Assembly (NCBI RefSeq): GCF_018873765.1
Contig: NC_057922.1
Location: 43,730,321 to 43,794,320 of the forward strand
Direction of reading: 5' to 3'
Length of the DNA stretch: 64,000 nucleotides
Source of the DNA: Telopea speciosissima
Taxonomy: Eukaryota > Streptophyta > Magnoliopsida > Proteales > Proteaceae
Shown: positions 21,331 through 33,261 of the stretch, piece by piece
Numbering within the stretch: position 1 is the stretch's first letter
Layout of the letters: each line of letters begins with the position of its first letter
Translations under genes and position numbers: made by a program
The notes under the pieces: generated by a model
What the model saw: only the letters and a program-made list of their open reading frames with translations
Databases searched by the model: none
Told to the model about the DNA's origin: nothing

Positions 21331-24300
21331 CCGACCTCGAAGGTATAAGTTTACCTCATGACGATGCTTTAGTGGTGCAGGTAGAAATTGCGAACAGGCC
21401 CGTCCACCGTGTATTGGTCGATACCGGCGCATCCGTGGACCTTATGTCACTAGAAGCGTACCGGCAATTTGGCTTCGGCGATGATGCGCTCAAGCCCGAA
21501 GGCACCTCGCTTCACGGGTTCTCGGGAGCGGCCGCGACCATCAAGGGCTCGATCGATCTACTAGTCACAATTGGGCAAGCTCCATGCCAGGCGACGATCC
21601 AAGTCAAATTCATGGTGGTACGGTCGGTAGTGGCTTTCAATGCCATACTCGGTCGTCCTTCATTGACCGCCCTCCAAGCCATCATCTCCCCGACTCACTT
21701 GAAAATGAAGTTCCCCACCGAGAATGGTGTCGACGAGGTCCGAGGCGATCAGAAGAAGGCACGAGAGTGCTACGCTACTTTCGTCAAGCAAAACAAGGGT
21801 AATGTTCGAGGAATGGCCATGTGCGTCGAGCATCTCCCAGAAGATCAGCGGGATGAGCTTATCGAGAGAAGAGGACGACCCGTGGAAGACCTGACCCCAC
21901 TTCATCTCAGCGAAGATGACCCAGCAAAGGTGGTCCAGCTCGGATCACTACTAAATGAAGATCAAAGGAGGCGGCTCGGAGTTTTCTTAAAAGCGAACGC
22001 CGATGTCTTCGCCTGGTCAGCCGCTGACATGTCAGGCATACCCAGACATATAGCCGAGCACCGACTCCATGTGGATCCGGGTCGAAAACCAATCCGGCAG
22101 AAGAGAAGGAACTACGCACTTGATCGACAAACTGCAATCAAAGAAGAGGTGGAGAAGCTTCGCCGATCAGGATTCATCCGAGAGGAGAAATTCCCGACCT
22201 GGTTGGCTAACGTCGTCATGGTCCCTAAACCGAACGGGAAGTGGAGAATGTGTGTTGACTACACCGACCTCAACAAGGCTTGCCCAAAAGATGAATACCC
22301 ATTACCTCGGATCGACCTCTTGATCGACGCCACGGCAGGTCACGAGATGCTGAGCTTCATGGACGCGTACTCCGGCTACAACCAAATCATGATGCATGAG
22401 GAGGACGAGTCGTACACGGCCTTCCGAACTGACCAAGAGAATTTCTGCTACAAGGTCATGCCGTTCGGACTGAAGAACGCCGGAGCGACATACCAGCACC
22501 TCGTGAACTATATATTCCGCGGGCAGATCGGAAAGAACATGGAAGTCTACGTGGACGACATGTTGGTGAAAAATTTGAAGGCCGAGCACCACTTGGCCGA
22601 CCTGGAAGAAGCCTTCGGCGTATTGAGGAAGAACCAGATGAAGCTGAATCCCGCCAAGTGTGCATTCGGCGTAACCTCGGGAAAATTCCTCGGCTTCATG
22701 GTCTCTATCAGAGGCATCGAAGCCAATCCGGCAAAAATCAGAGCCATCCAAGAGATGAGTCCTCCAAGGACGATCCGAGAAGTACAGAGCCTAAACGGAC
22801 GTGTGGCGGCGTTGGCGCGATTCATGTCGAGATCGGGCGACAAGTGCCTACCATTCTTTAAGGCCCTAAAGAATATGCGGAACCCAAAAGACTTTATCTA
22901 GTCGTCCGAATGCCAGGAAGCTTTTGAAGAGCTGAAGAAATATTTGGAGAACCCGCCTCTTCTCAGCCGACCTGAACCAAAAGAGGAGCTTCAAATCTAC
23001 TTAGCCGCCACTCCCGTAGCGGTCAGTGCGGTGTTGATCAGAGAAGAGAGTCGAACTCAAAGGCCGATATACTATATCAGCCACGTTCTTGTTGATGCCG
23101 AGACAAGGTATTCCGGATTCGAGAAGGTAGCATTCGCTCTAGTCATGGCTGCAAGGAAACTAAGGCCGTACTTCCAAGCTCATCCGATCGCGGTACTGAC
23201 CGACCAGCCACTCAAGAAGATATTGCAAAAACCCGACGTTTTGGGACGGCTGATTTCCTGGACGGTTGAGCTAAGTGAATACGATATAAGCTATCGATCG
23301 AGGACGGCGATAAAAGGACAAGCCCTTGCCGACTTCATCGCCGAATGCACGGGTTCCGAACATGAGGCCGGAGAAGAAAAGACAGTCGAGGAGGTTGGGG
23401 CTACGGCCGACCCGATTTGGACCATGAATGTCGACGGCTCAAGCAACTCCGGAGGAAGCGGGGCCGGCCTAATACTTGTAAGCCCCGAAGGCTTTCTGGT
23501 CCAATATGCCCTAAGGTTCAAGTTTCCTGCCTCGAACAACGAGGCTGAGTATGAAGCCCTTCTAGCTGGACTTCGAGTCAGCAAAGCTATGGGCATAAAG
23601 CGGTTGAAGGTGCGAGGAGACTCCCAACTTGTGGTCAACCAGGTCAACGGAGACTACGAGGCGAAAGACGAAAGGATGATAGCATACCTGGGCCGAGCCC
23701 AAGATCTGATCTCCGAGTTTGAGCACTTTGAGATGACTCGAATACCGAGAAAAGAGAATGCCGCGGTGGACTCCTTATCCAGGTTGGCCGAGGCCGACCT
23801 CCAATACCTGAGCCGGTCAGTATACATAGAAATATTGGAGAAGCCATCCTTACAAGAAGAAAGCGTAAAGCACATTGAAGAGGACGGGCCGACCTGGTTG
23901 GACCCCATTGTCAACTACTTGGAGAATGACCTGCTCCCGGGGAACCGAGACGAAGCAAGGAAGGTCAAGATCCGAGCTTCCAAGTACTCGATGATCAACG
24001 GAGTACTCTACAAAAGGGCAATCTCGGCCCCTCTTCTCCGATGTCTGGGACCGAAGGGGGCAGAGTATGCACTAGCCGAGGTGCATGAGGGAATATGCGG
24101 GAGTCACATGGGCGGCCGAGCTCTTGCATACAAGATACTTCGGCAAGGATTCTATTGGCCAAGAATGCAAGAAGAGGCCATGAGATACGTGAAGACGTGT
24201 GAGAAGTGCCAACTGTTCGCGCCAATCCCAAGCCGACCAGCAACAAAGTTAAGCTCAATGCTGAGCCCAATCCCATTCGCCATGTGGGGAATGGACATTC

Positions 24301-25124
24301 TCGGAGATTTCACCCCGGCATCGGGAAACAGAAAATACGTAGTAGTAGCGATCGATTACTTCACCAAGTGGGTCGAGGCCGAGCCCCTTGCCACCATCAC
24401 TGAGAAGAACATGGAGAAATTTTTCCGAGATAAGGTCATCTACCGGTTCGGACTACCGAAAGTTCTCATCACTGATAATGGCGCGCAATTCAACAATCCG
24501 GCCTTCCGAGAGTTCTGCGAGCACTTCCACATTGACTTCCGACCCATCTTGGTAGCTCATCCGCAAGCAAATGGACAAGTAGAAGTGTCCAACCGAACAT
24601 TATTCGCCGGCATTAAGAGAAGGTTGGATGAGGCCAAGGGGAGATGGGTGGAAGAACTCCCAAGTGTCCTATGGGCATATCGGACGACTGTAAGAACTCC
24701 AACCGGGGAGAGTCCATTTCGCCTCGCTTATGGGACCGAAGCCCTCGCACCGATTGAAGTTATGGCCTCATCGTACCGAGTGCTCAACTTCGATGAAAAG
24801 ACCTATGAAGATGGGCTGAGAGCAAATCTTGACTTCCTCGATGAAGTCCGAGAAAATGCCCTACTCCGGAACGCGGCGTACAAACAGAAGACGGCAAGCT
24901 ACTATGATTCAAGAGTCAAAGAGCGGCATTTCCGTCAAGGGGACCTTGTTCTCAGAAAACTCAGCGCATCCCAGCCGAAGCAACAAGGAAAATTAGCACC
25001 AAATTGGGAAGGCCCGTACATAGTCTCCAAGCAAATTCGCCCTGGCACGTATCGCTTGCAGACGGGGGGCAAGAAGGTACCGAGACCTTGGAACTCTGAA
25101 AATTTGAAGAAGTTTTTTCAATAA
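21331..25124 (+). pseudogene. Pol (PR-RT-RH-aRH-INT) with one TAG
   Basis: One frame runs from gag through pol and is broken only by a TAG at 22899-22901, where a Trp codon (TGG) fits the family. Order: aspartic protease (VDTGAS, 21420); RT (VDYTDLNKACPKDEYPLPRI; YVDD at 22548-22559); gypsy RNase H (about 22965-23330); archaeal-type RNase H (MNVDGSSNSGGSGAG, about 23420-23800); integrase with an HHCC finger (HEGICGSHMG to CEKCQ) and a core with WGMDILGDF, ITDNGAQF and QVEVSNRT. No chromodomain is present. Apart from the TAG, all active-site motifs look intact. The stop would separate RT from RNase H and integrase. Confidence 0.92.
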
Positions 25125-25217
25125 TTGAGCATGCTTGTATTCGGCTTCAGTTTCGACATTTGATTCAATAAAGTCTTTTTCTCCAACACTTAACGTATTG
25201 GCAAGCTCCCAAGTTGA

Positions 25218-25535
25218 AGTCGTAAGACCGGTCCTCATAGACCTGGCCGACCTCAAAGACCGACCCTCATAGGTTGGCAGCCAAGTCGTAAGACCGGTCC
25301 TCATAGACCAGGCCGACATCAAAGACCGACCCTCATAGGTCGGCAGCCAAGTCATAAGACCGGTCCTCATAGACCAGGCCGACATCAATGATCGACCATC
25401 ATAGGTCAACAGCCAAGTCGTAAGACCGGTCCTCATAGGCCAGGCCGACCTCAAAGACTGACCCTCGTAGGTCGGTAGCCGAGTCGTAAGACCGGTCCTC
25501 ATTGACCTGGCCGACCTCTCAAGGGCCGACATCCC
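25218..25535. repeat. 66-base tandem repeat, five units
   Basis: Units start at 25218, 25284, 25350, 25416 and 25482, an exact 66-base period; each starts 'agtcgtaagaccggtcctca' or a one-base variant. The array lies just after pol. Because 66 is a multiple of three, the minus strand stays open through the array (25562-24993) with a repeating 22-residue unit. It is in the region between pol and the antisense gene. Confidence 0.92.
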
Positions 25536-25951
25536 TGTTTGGCCGAACCTAACAAAGTACAAAATTAAGCTAAGGCATTAGGCTCGGCCAGGAAGGATAC
25601 TCGGCCACGAGTCCGCTTATATGATAGCCTCTCCAATCGGACCGAAGGGAAAGGCGAGTTAACTAACCAAAGCGAGGATCACATTGACCTCGGGCGTTGT
25701 ATGACCGAAACCGCCGACCACATGAGGCATGGATAAAAAAGAGACGAGTTCCTAAGCACGGCTAGTGAAACGACTCGGCAGCTTGGCCACAAACAAAACA
25801 GAATACGCAAGGAAAAGAATACTGAGGAAGCCGAGTTCAAATACTTAGACAAATTCTGGCAAAAATAAGTTGTTTTATTCATTGTAAGCCGACTGATCGG
25901 CACGGTTACAAAATTGGGCAGTTCGGCCCCACAAAAAAAAAATATATATTT
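25536..25951. other. Spacer between pol and antisense gene
   Basis: No gene is supported in this part of the element's 3' region. On the antisense strand it would be the downstream flank of the antisense gene, with an AT-rich tract near 25934-25952. Confidence 0.5.
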
Positions 25952-28259
25952 TTACATCTCCGTCTCCTCGGTGTGGGACTTGGAGGCGACCTCGAAAGCG
26001 TCCACGGTACTGGGCTCGGCGGCAGGGTCTTGGGGTCCAGCTCCCCGAGGGAGGACGTCGGCCGAAGTAGGTGCCTCAAGGGCCAGAGCTTGGGTGACCT
26101 CGGCTCCCTCCTCATCTGCCATCTCCCCTGCGAAGGTAGTCGCATCATCATCAAAACGGGAGAGATTGAGATCTGGGTACGCCGCCTTGATCTCGGCCAA
26201 AAGTTCAGCTCGGCCTGCCTCAAAACCCTCGGCGAAGGGAGGCTTCCTGATCTCATGGCAGATATCGGCGTACTCCTCCGATTGGAGATAGTCGCTGACT
26301 GTCGCGCTCCGAGCCGTGGCCAGATCTTCCTTGGCCTTCTCCTTCACCTCGGCGAGCCGAGCCTGCAGAGCCCGGACCTTCTCTCTCTGCCTAGCCACCT
26401 CGGCCTTCGAGCTCTCCACTTCGGCCTCAGCAGCGGTGAGCTTCTCTTGGGTCTCCCGACGCCTCGAACGGCATCCCGGGCGTCCCGATAAGCCTTCTTG
26501 CACTTGGACGCCCAAAGAATAGTTCTCGGTCGGAGCCGCTCGAAGCGGAGCATGGTCTCCACTGCTTTGGCGAACCCCTACAAAAAAGCATGAGAACAAA
26601 ATTCAAGACAAATTACCCAGATCATATCTAATTACGAAAGCCAACAAGAAAACTTACCATGTTAAAATCTTGGAATAGGGTGGAGAGGAGCTCGAGGTCG
26701 GACAGCGCCTCGAGCTTCTCCTTGTCGGCTGGAAGCCAACCGGCATCAAGCCATTCCTTGGCGTGAGCGGCCGACGTCAGGGCCGAGTCCCCCGGAAAGA
26801 GGCGCCAGGTCGGCCTCACTGGACATTATTGGCCGAAGCCCTCCCCAGGATGTATCGGGAGATGTTGGTGGGAGAGGCCACAGGCGGAAGGCCGCCACTC
26901 GCCAGGTTTACCGAGAGCTTTTGACGCTTGATATCTCTCGGCGGGCTCCTCTCGCCTTTTCGGCCTTTCCCCTTCCTCGGAGACCCGGCTGGACCCGTGT
27001 TCTTCTCGGCCTCCAGACCGACCACCGCGTCCGACGATCCCGGCATCACGGCCTTGCCCTTGGAGGCCTTGGAGGACTCACCCCGGGGTTTCTTCTCGGC
27101 ATTTTTCTTTTTCCTATCAGCGATGGTCTCGGCCCTTAGCCGAGCTGTGTCCATTGGAGGAATGTGACCGACCACTGCAAGAGAAACCGAAAACATAAAA
27201 AAACGAGTCAGAAAAAGAAAAGAAAACTAAGTAAAGGGGTCGGCTCGGACAACAGAGACGAGCTCGGCAAGGGTTCCTACCAGGGGTCATATGCCAACTC
27301 TGAAGAAACCCCTCGTCCTGAAGCTGGAGGACATCGAAGGGCGGACGCTGGGGGATCAGGTCGAGCGAGGTCATCTCGTTCTCGGTCAGGGGTAGTACCC
27401 TATTTACATAGTTTAGGTTCATCTCCTTCCACTCGGTTCGGAGAGGGCTGTTGGGAATAGAAGCAAAGAAAAAACGGGGCTTCCAATACTTGTTGAAGGT
27501 CGGCGTGCCGACCAGAAATTTGTGGCCGCCTAGAGTCGCACTCTTCCCTGATCGGCGGCAGAAGTAATACCACCCCTTCTCGGGAGACTTCTTCAGGAAG
27601 AAAAGCCGAGAGAAAACCGCCACGCTCGCACCTCGGCCCATCTCGCAGAACAAAGCGTAGAAGCCGTACACGGCCAGCCAAGAGTTCGGCACCAGCTGAC
27701 CAGGAGACAAATGGAAGTGGTCCAAGATCTGGTCCACCAGGCTGAGAACGGGGAGCCTGAACGCATACTTGAAGGGTGTCTCGTACAGAGCCACCTCGCC
27801 GGGCCTAATGAAGCAGGCCATCTCCCCGGGGTTAGGAACTCGGAGCTGGATGTCCTCGGGGATGGCGTAGGTCGTCCTCAGATAGTCGAGGTCGGCCTCC
27901 GTGGTTGTGCTCGGAACGGTGCCGACATTACCTTCCTCGGGCTCAGGGGCGTCGGTAGACGAGCTTACCGAGCCAACCCCCATCTCGGACGAATCTCCCT
28001 CGCTTGATTCCTCATCGGATGAGGACGACCCGGAGTTCTCGACCCGGTCTGCGGCTGTGGATTGGGCCGCGTGGTCAAACTCCATGGGTAACAGGGGCTC
28101 GGCCACCTCGGCCTGACGAAGCTCCACTACATCGGGCTCGTCTGAGGTCGAGCCCAACAGGTCTATGGTGGGAGAGCGGACGGGGAGTTCTCGGCTCGGA
28201 CTCGCGCCCTCTGCCGCCCTGGCAAGCAGTTCGCCCATAGGACTACTACCAACTGACAT
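25952..28259 (-). pseudogene. Antisense gene of Tat element, Transposase_28-like
   Basis: Minus-strand gene with consensus introns. The ATG is at 28259 (MSVGSSPMGEL). Exon 1 runs to 27281 with donor G|GTAGGA. Exon 2 (27174-26658) follows TCTCTTGCAG and ends ATG|GTAAGT. Exon 3 (26577-25952) follows TTTTTTGTAG. Exon 1 has an acidic Ser-rich start, then the domain catalogued as 'putative gypsy type transposon' (Transposase_28), with DYLRTTYAIPEDIQLRVP and NSWLAVYGFYALF. Exon 2 carries a basic Lys/Arg-rich region; exon 3 encodes a coiled coil (EKLTAAEAEVESSKAEVARQ) and an acidic tail. Frame changes near 26830 and 26470 suggest decay. Function is unknown. Confidence 0.75.
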
Positions 28260-28452
28260 ACTGGGAGGAGAAGACTTACTGGTTGAAGAAGAGCTGAGCG
28301 GGAACGAAACGACGGCCGAGTCGATCACGAACGAAGCTTCGGCCGAGTCGTTCACGAGCAAGCAAACGACGAGATCTACCGAGTTGACGGTTCCAAACTT
28401 GCCGAGAAGTCAATAACTTAGAGCAGTGAAGAATGAATAGTTAGGAGTCGCC

Positions 28453-28460
28453 TATTTATA
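28453..28460 (-). promoter_or_regulatory. TATA box of antisense gene
   Basis: The minus strand reads ATTATAAATAGG about 195 bases upstream of the antisense ATG at 28259. This separates the antisense gene's promoter from the LTR promoter. Confidence 0.5.
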
Positions 28461-28701
28461 ATCCTTGGGTTTTACTGATCCAACGGTCGACCAGAGATCA
28501 ACATGATCCAACGGCCCAGATCAAAGGACGTTTCGAATTCCCGAGCCCGCCATAATGACTCTGCTGACGTGGCACGGACACCCAACCGTCGGATCGTACA
28601 ACGTCAAATCCGCAGCAATAAATAATCTCGGTCCAACCGCAAGAATCTTCCAGAAAAGCACCCAGGAAACTTCACTCATCAACGCCGAGCCGACACCTGA
28701 T

Positions 28702-28714
28702 GAGTGGGGGGGCC
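28702..28714 (+). other. Polypurine tract of Tat/Retand element
   Basis: GAGTGGGGGGGCC lies two bases before the TGATGAGG that starts the 3' LTR. Confidence 0.65.
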
Positions 28715-28716
28715 TG

Positions 28717-29492
28717 TGATGAGGCATAAAACACCCCACCTATCAGAGGCTACCACGTGGCTGACCCAACCTCAGTCCGAGAATCGAGTTGGGCCGAGCA
28801 CTGAAGCCGAGGCCGAGCACTGAAGCCGAGGCTGAGGCCGAGCTCGCACAAGTCAGTTGGGGCTAAGGCCGAGCTCACACAAGTCAGTCATAAACTCCTG
28901 ACCGAGCATACACAGGACATCCTGGGTTGAGCTGACTGCCGAGACCGACCTAACAGGCCGACCTCCCAGGCCGACCTCTCAAACCGACCTCCCAGGCCGA
29001 GGTGACTGCCAAGACCGACCTACCAGGCCGACCTCCTAGGCCGAGCCCTCCTCCACAGAGGCTACCATAGCGCCCCACCGGGGATCGCGGGGCCACGTCA
29101 GCACATCCCGAGAATCACGGGATAAGGATCGAGCCACGATCCCAGCGCAATACGAAATCGCAATTTACATGGACTCTTACCTTAATAAGAGTCCGACCCC
29201 GAAAATAGCTCTCCACTCCGCTCTACGCGAGAGAGCCTTCCAAAAGAAGGACTCCTACCATACTAGGACTCTCCCAACCGCCTCATCTCATCCTCACTCT
29301 ATAAATACCCAGGTATGGAGCACCATTCATCATCTTGCTTTTTACTACACAGTTACGCTGTCGCGTTGGAGACCTGACTTGAGCATCGGAGAGTCCTAGG
29401 CCGGAGCCACACCGGCCCTCTTGCGCTCATTGCTTGGTTTTTGCAGGTTCATCCACGGGCGAACCAAGCACCGGAGGTTTTCACACGCAACA
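28717..29492 (+). repeat. 3' LTR of Tat/Retand element
   Basis: It spans 776 bases. Its 19-base excess over the 5' LTR is explained by a duplication of 'gccgagcactgaagccgag' near 28795-28840. TSD TCACC follows at 29493-29497. Confidence 0.93.
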
Positions 29493-29497
29493 TCACC

Positions 29498-30930
29498 CAT
29501 ATAATTTCAAAATTGAAAAAAGTAATTATATGATTTATTAACCCATTTCTTAGTTTTGGAACCTTTTGACATAAAATCTACAGAATCCATTTGTCAGTTA
29601 AGACATTGAAATTCTCTTTCTTAATTTTTTTATTTTTTATTTTTTTATTAGGTAGTAAGGGAAAACATCCAATGAGGATGTGGCTACTTTAAAACCCTTA
29701 GATTGGAATCCTGGAGACGGTATCTTTGGTTTTCCTTTGATGCTAACTGACCAACTAACTTTCAGACAACTGATCCTATTTGTTCCTGTGCACCGAAATG
29801 CCCGAATACCACCAACCCTTTTGATATTTATTTTGTTTTCTTCTAATTTATTTGTAAAAGGAGATAACGTTGCCACCCACTGATTATCCAGAATTCAATG
29901 CATCTGTATCATTGGACAAATATAGAATTAATAGCACATAGATTTGTTCCATCAAACTGTGGTTTACTGACACGTCACAAGAGCACCAATCATTCTCTTT
30001 CTTTTTTTTTTAATTATTAAAAATTCTAAGTTATGGTGTTCCAATTGGAGAATTGAAGATGGTTTGCCATTTATCCTGTACACTAATCAACAAATCTAAC
30101 GGCTGAAAATGCATGATCCAGTGATTCAAAAGAATTGAACTGGACATGGACCTGTAAAAGAATCAGAGTTGGCTTAATTCGTCTACATGGCCCCGAATGG
30201 ATCGATTCCATGCTCAATGATTCTATCCCAATCAAGCTTGACCTACGGGGCCGCAATCCATGGTTCTAAAACATGGTTTGTATCTGTAGAATTGGTGTCT
30301 GACTCTAATATCAAATATTAAGTCTTTGATCAATACATTAAAAGTTTCAAAACTAATGTAATGCGTTAAATCAAGCCCTTTAACTTATTTCATAATAGAC
30401 TGACCCAATCTAGGGTTTATACACTAGATCGAGTCCTATTAATCACATAACATTTTCGATCAATATGAATCCGACAATCGACATACAATATGAATGTGGT
30501 TTTTTTTCAATTAAAGGAGGCATGTTTGATCTAATCCGATTTGATACAGCTGATTTATATTGATATCAGTCAGGGAATTAATCACATGCTTCCATAATGA
30601 CCGGACTGTGGACAATGGACCTATCCTGTATGATCGCAAGTATGACAAGAGAGTACGTTCTCTGTAGGGTTGGATAGGTGACACTTGAGTGTGGCAACCA
30701 ATGAGAGTGCCTCGGCATCAAAGGGGCAGAATTTCAATCTTTCATGGGGGTTGGACAATCATTTTGCCTCCCTCTGTGTGTAAATTTGTCTTGCGCATAT
30801 GCATAAAACAGATGTTTTTTTGTGTCGCAGCGTAACCTGGACCTAGACACATGGACCTGCTATTCAGGAGGGTAGGGTGGTTATTTTACCCACCCCCATA
30901 TGGGCTTCCTGGCACAGAGAACTTTTGACC
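29498..30930. other. Intergenic, no gene seen
   Basis: AT-rich host sequence between the retrotransposon and the DUF1677 promoter. Open frames are short and unlike known proteins. Confidence 0.6.
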
Positions 30931-30938
30931 ATATATAT

Positions 30939-30948
30939 ATATAAAAGC
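30939..30948 (+). promoter_or_regulatory. TATA box of DUF1677 gene
   Basis: An (AT)n run ends in ATATAAAAGC about 220 bases upstream of the ATG at 31166. This is the only good TATA element before the gene. Confidence 0.5.
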
Positions 30949-31165
30949 TACTTCAGCTGCAATACTTCTCCTTTTTTCCCTTACATAACAAACAAGTTAG
31001 TTAGACTGGTGAGAAAAGGTTATGGGCCAGACCCGTTGGTGAAATCAGCTCCCCTTATTAAAGGCAAAGTCTAGTCTAGTCAAGTCTGAAGCTTTGAAGT
31101 CTGAACGCTGGTAGAAGAGGTAAGTGAAGGAGTGGATAAGAGAGGAAGAAGAAGAAGAACAGGAG

Positions 31166-31504
31166 ATGGCGAGTGGAGAAGTGGTGAAGCGGGCAGAGTG
31201 TGGATGCTGTGGGATGTGGGAGGAATGCACGGTGGGCTACATTGGATGGGTGAAGGAGAGGTTTGGTGGCATATGGGTTTGCGGCCTTTGCGAGGAAGCC
31301 ATCAAGTACGAGCAAGCGCGGCTTGGCGTAGGCGTTGAGGTTGCGCTCAGGGTCCACGCCATGTTCTTGGAGACGGCCCATTCTGATCCTGCCATTTGCA
31401 TCGCTCGCTCAATCATCCAGCTCCTCAAGAAGATCTTGTCTTCATCTTCTTCTACTTCTTCCTCTAATTCTTTTCAGCCTTCTTCACAATCTCCCTCTTT
31501 GTAG
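31166..31504 (+). CDS. DUF1677 family protein
   Basis: Single-exon gene of 112 codons. The first in-frame ATG (31166, MASGEVVKRAEC) is chosen; the frame is open a little further upstream but has no ATG. The core is cysteine-rich: CGCCGMWEECTVGYI, then WVCGLCEEAIKYE, which matches the plant-specific DUF1677 family. The arrangement CxCC...C...CxxC suggests metal binding, but the function is unknown. The C-terminus is a Ser-rich low-complexity tail (from about residue 90). Length fits the shorter members of the family. The frame is intact and a TATA box lies 220 bases upstream, so it is probably a working host gene between two transposons. Confidence 0.88.
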   Translation: MASGEVVKRAECGCCGMWEECTVGYIGWVKERFGGIWVCGLCEEAIKYEQARLGVGVEVALRVHAMFLETAHSDPAICIARSIIQLLKKILSSSSSTSSSNSFQPSSQSPSL

Positions 31505-32188
31505 CTCTTCTTTGCCCACAAAACTAGTCATTTAGCTAACCTTTAGATGTCTCTCTTAATTACTTCTGTTGTTACTAACAGTACTACTGCTACTAGCCAC
31601 TGACAGTAAGTAGTTCTTACTTTATTTAAAGATGGCTAAATTGAACTTTGATCAAGCAATTCTAACTTTTTTTCTTAATTTCTTAATTTCAAGTGTTGGG
31701 TAAGCCCTGTAATGTATTGTTAGACTGTAACTCTGAACCTTTAAGTTCTCATTCATGTTTCTTTCACCCATAAACCCAGCATATCCATGGGGAAAGATGA
31801 AGAGGGTCCCATTCAATAATGGTGCAGACCCACAATCCACAAAATGCCACTCAAATACACAAAGATGATCAATTAAGTTGAATCCTGTGACTTCTTACTG
31901 TAATAGCTTGTAAGAGCTTAATTTCTTCCACATTGACCTTAGGCTGTGCATTGTGGCCGACGATCATTGGGCTCATGTGTCACCACTAGGAAGAAAGGAT
32001 CACGGGTTGCTTTATGATTATAATTAGGGTATGACATTATACCTAAAAGTTTCTGGTTCCCATAATGGTTTTGTAATTATTACGTTTTGTTCCTAACATT
32101 GATGTTGTCGTTTGGTAATCAGAAAAGATCACCGATATGATTCATGTGTACCAAGGTAACCTGAAAGAAAAAGATCATGATGTCCCTT
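31505..32188. other. 3' flank of DUF1677 gene
   Basis: AT-rich sequence up to the TSD of the long-arm element; the first few hundred bases probably contain the 3' UTR. No other gene is seen. Confidence 0.5.
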
Positions 32189-32236
32189 CAAGTTAAACGG
32201 TAAAATACACGTACCCCTAAAATGCATCTAATATTC

Positions 32237-32384
32237 GAATTAAAATCCTCTTTAGTACCAGCGGGGCGGCGGTGCACATCGGGTGGCACAGCAGATGCCA
32301 TGTGTGCCATATGTGCCACCTGGCCTCTGCTGTGCCGTCGGATGTGCACCGCCGCCCCACCGGTACTGTAGAGGATCCTAGTCC
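32237..32384. mobile_element. 148-bp foldback MITE in left arm
   Basis: The element is almost entirely an inverted repeat: its left arm contains ATCCTCTTTAGTACC and its right arm, complemented, contains ATCCTCTACAGTACC, both followed by GGGGCGGCGGTGCACATC. It is flanked by CTAATATTC at 32228-32236 and 32385-32393. The matching position in the right arm of the host element (near 37035-37045, complemented) has a single CAATATTC and no insert. Confidence 0.85.
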
Positions 32385-33261
32385 CTAATATTCCTCATGC
32401 CCCTAAGATTCTGATAAGTCCATACGTACCCCTCAAAATTTCAGGTACCACCCTTATTTTTCAACCTAAAGCCATTTAAGTCCAATCCGGTATTTAACAA
32501 GTCTCTCTAATTTTGCTTTCCCACTTTATCTCCCAACAATCATCACCACCGAACCCTCTCCTTCTCTGGATCCACATCCTCTACTTCCTTTACTTCTACT
32601 TCCATCCTACTTCCACAGCTTGTTAGCACGCCACCTGTTTTTATGAGCATCCAACGGCTGTGAATGAATGAACTCAAAATTTTTTGAATTTCACCTGAGC
32701 TTTGTCTGAACCGCCATAAACCCCCACTCAAACCAACCCAACCGGTTCTTAACGATTATACCAAACTCAGGCCACAACCCTAACTTAACAATTAACATCC
32801 TCTATATCGTTTTGTTCAAACCCTTCTTCCCAAACGAATATCAAACCGCCGTTGCTGCTCAAAACGATTCCGGTGAGATCGCAGAGTTTGGCCGACTTTT
32901 CAATGCCCTTCTTCTCCTCTTCTATGGCACCGTCTCAGACTATTCAAAGCCATTCTTTTCCTCTTCAAGCTCTGTAGAGCTTCTTCCGTGAACCAAGCTG
33001 CTCAATCTTGGAAGAAGGTGAGTTCGCAGAGTTCAACCGACGTTTGAAAACCCTTCTACTTCCTCTTTTGTAGGTCAAACTACGGTCCAGGGATCAAACC
33101 ATGGTTTCCTAGGAAAACCAATTATAAACCAATTAGGGTATTGCATGCCTTGGGTTAGCCCATGGTGTCCCGAGAGTGCCCCATTTTAATTTTAGGGTTT
33201 CCCATGGTCGCCCATGGGAACCCTAGTGCATCCATGTTAGGGTTTCTCCTTCTCTCATGTG

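Larger units (their letters stand above)
18326..29492 (+). mobile_element. Tat/Retand-type Ty3/gypsy retrotransposon, 11.2 kb
   Basis: Two LTRs (18326-19082, 28717-29492) enclose gag-pro-RT-RNase H-archaeal RNase H-integrase and a long 3' region with an antisense gene. The element is flanked by TCACC at 18321-18325 and 29493-29497. The second RNase H domain before the integrase is the mark of the Tat clade. The LTRs start TGATGAGG and end GCAACA. By eye they differ at about ten bases plus one 19-base indel, so the insertion is recent. Gag-pol is interrupted by a frameshift and three stops, so this copy depends on relatives for mobility. Confidence 0.95.

Noticed and set aside
25218-25535. Regular array as a CRISPR-like locus
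   Set aside because: Units are contiguous with no unique spacers, lie inside a plant retrotransposon, and the organism is eukaryotic.
24993-25562. 189-codon minus-strand ORF over the 66-base array as a gene
   Set aside because: It overlaps the end of pol and is open because of the repeat period; kept as a finding, not a gene.
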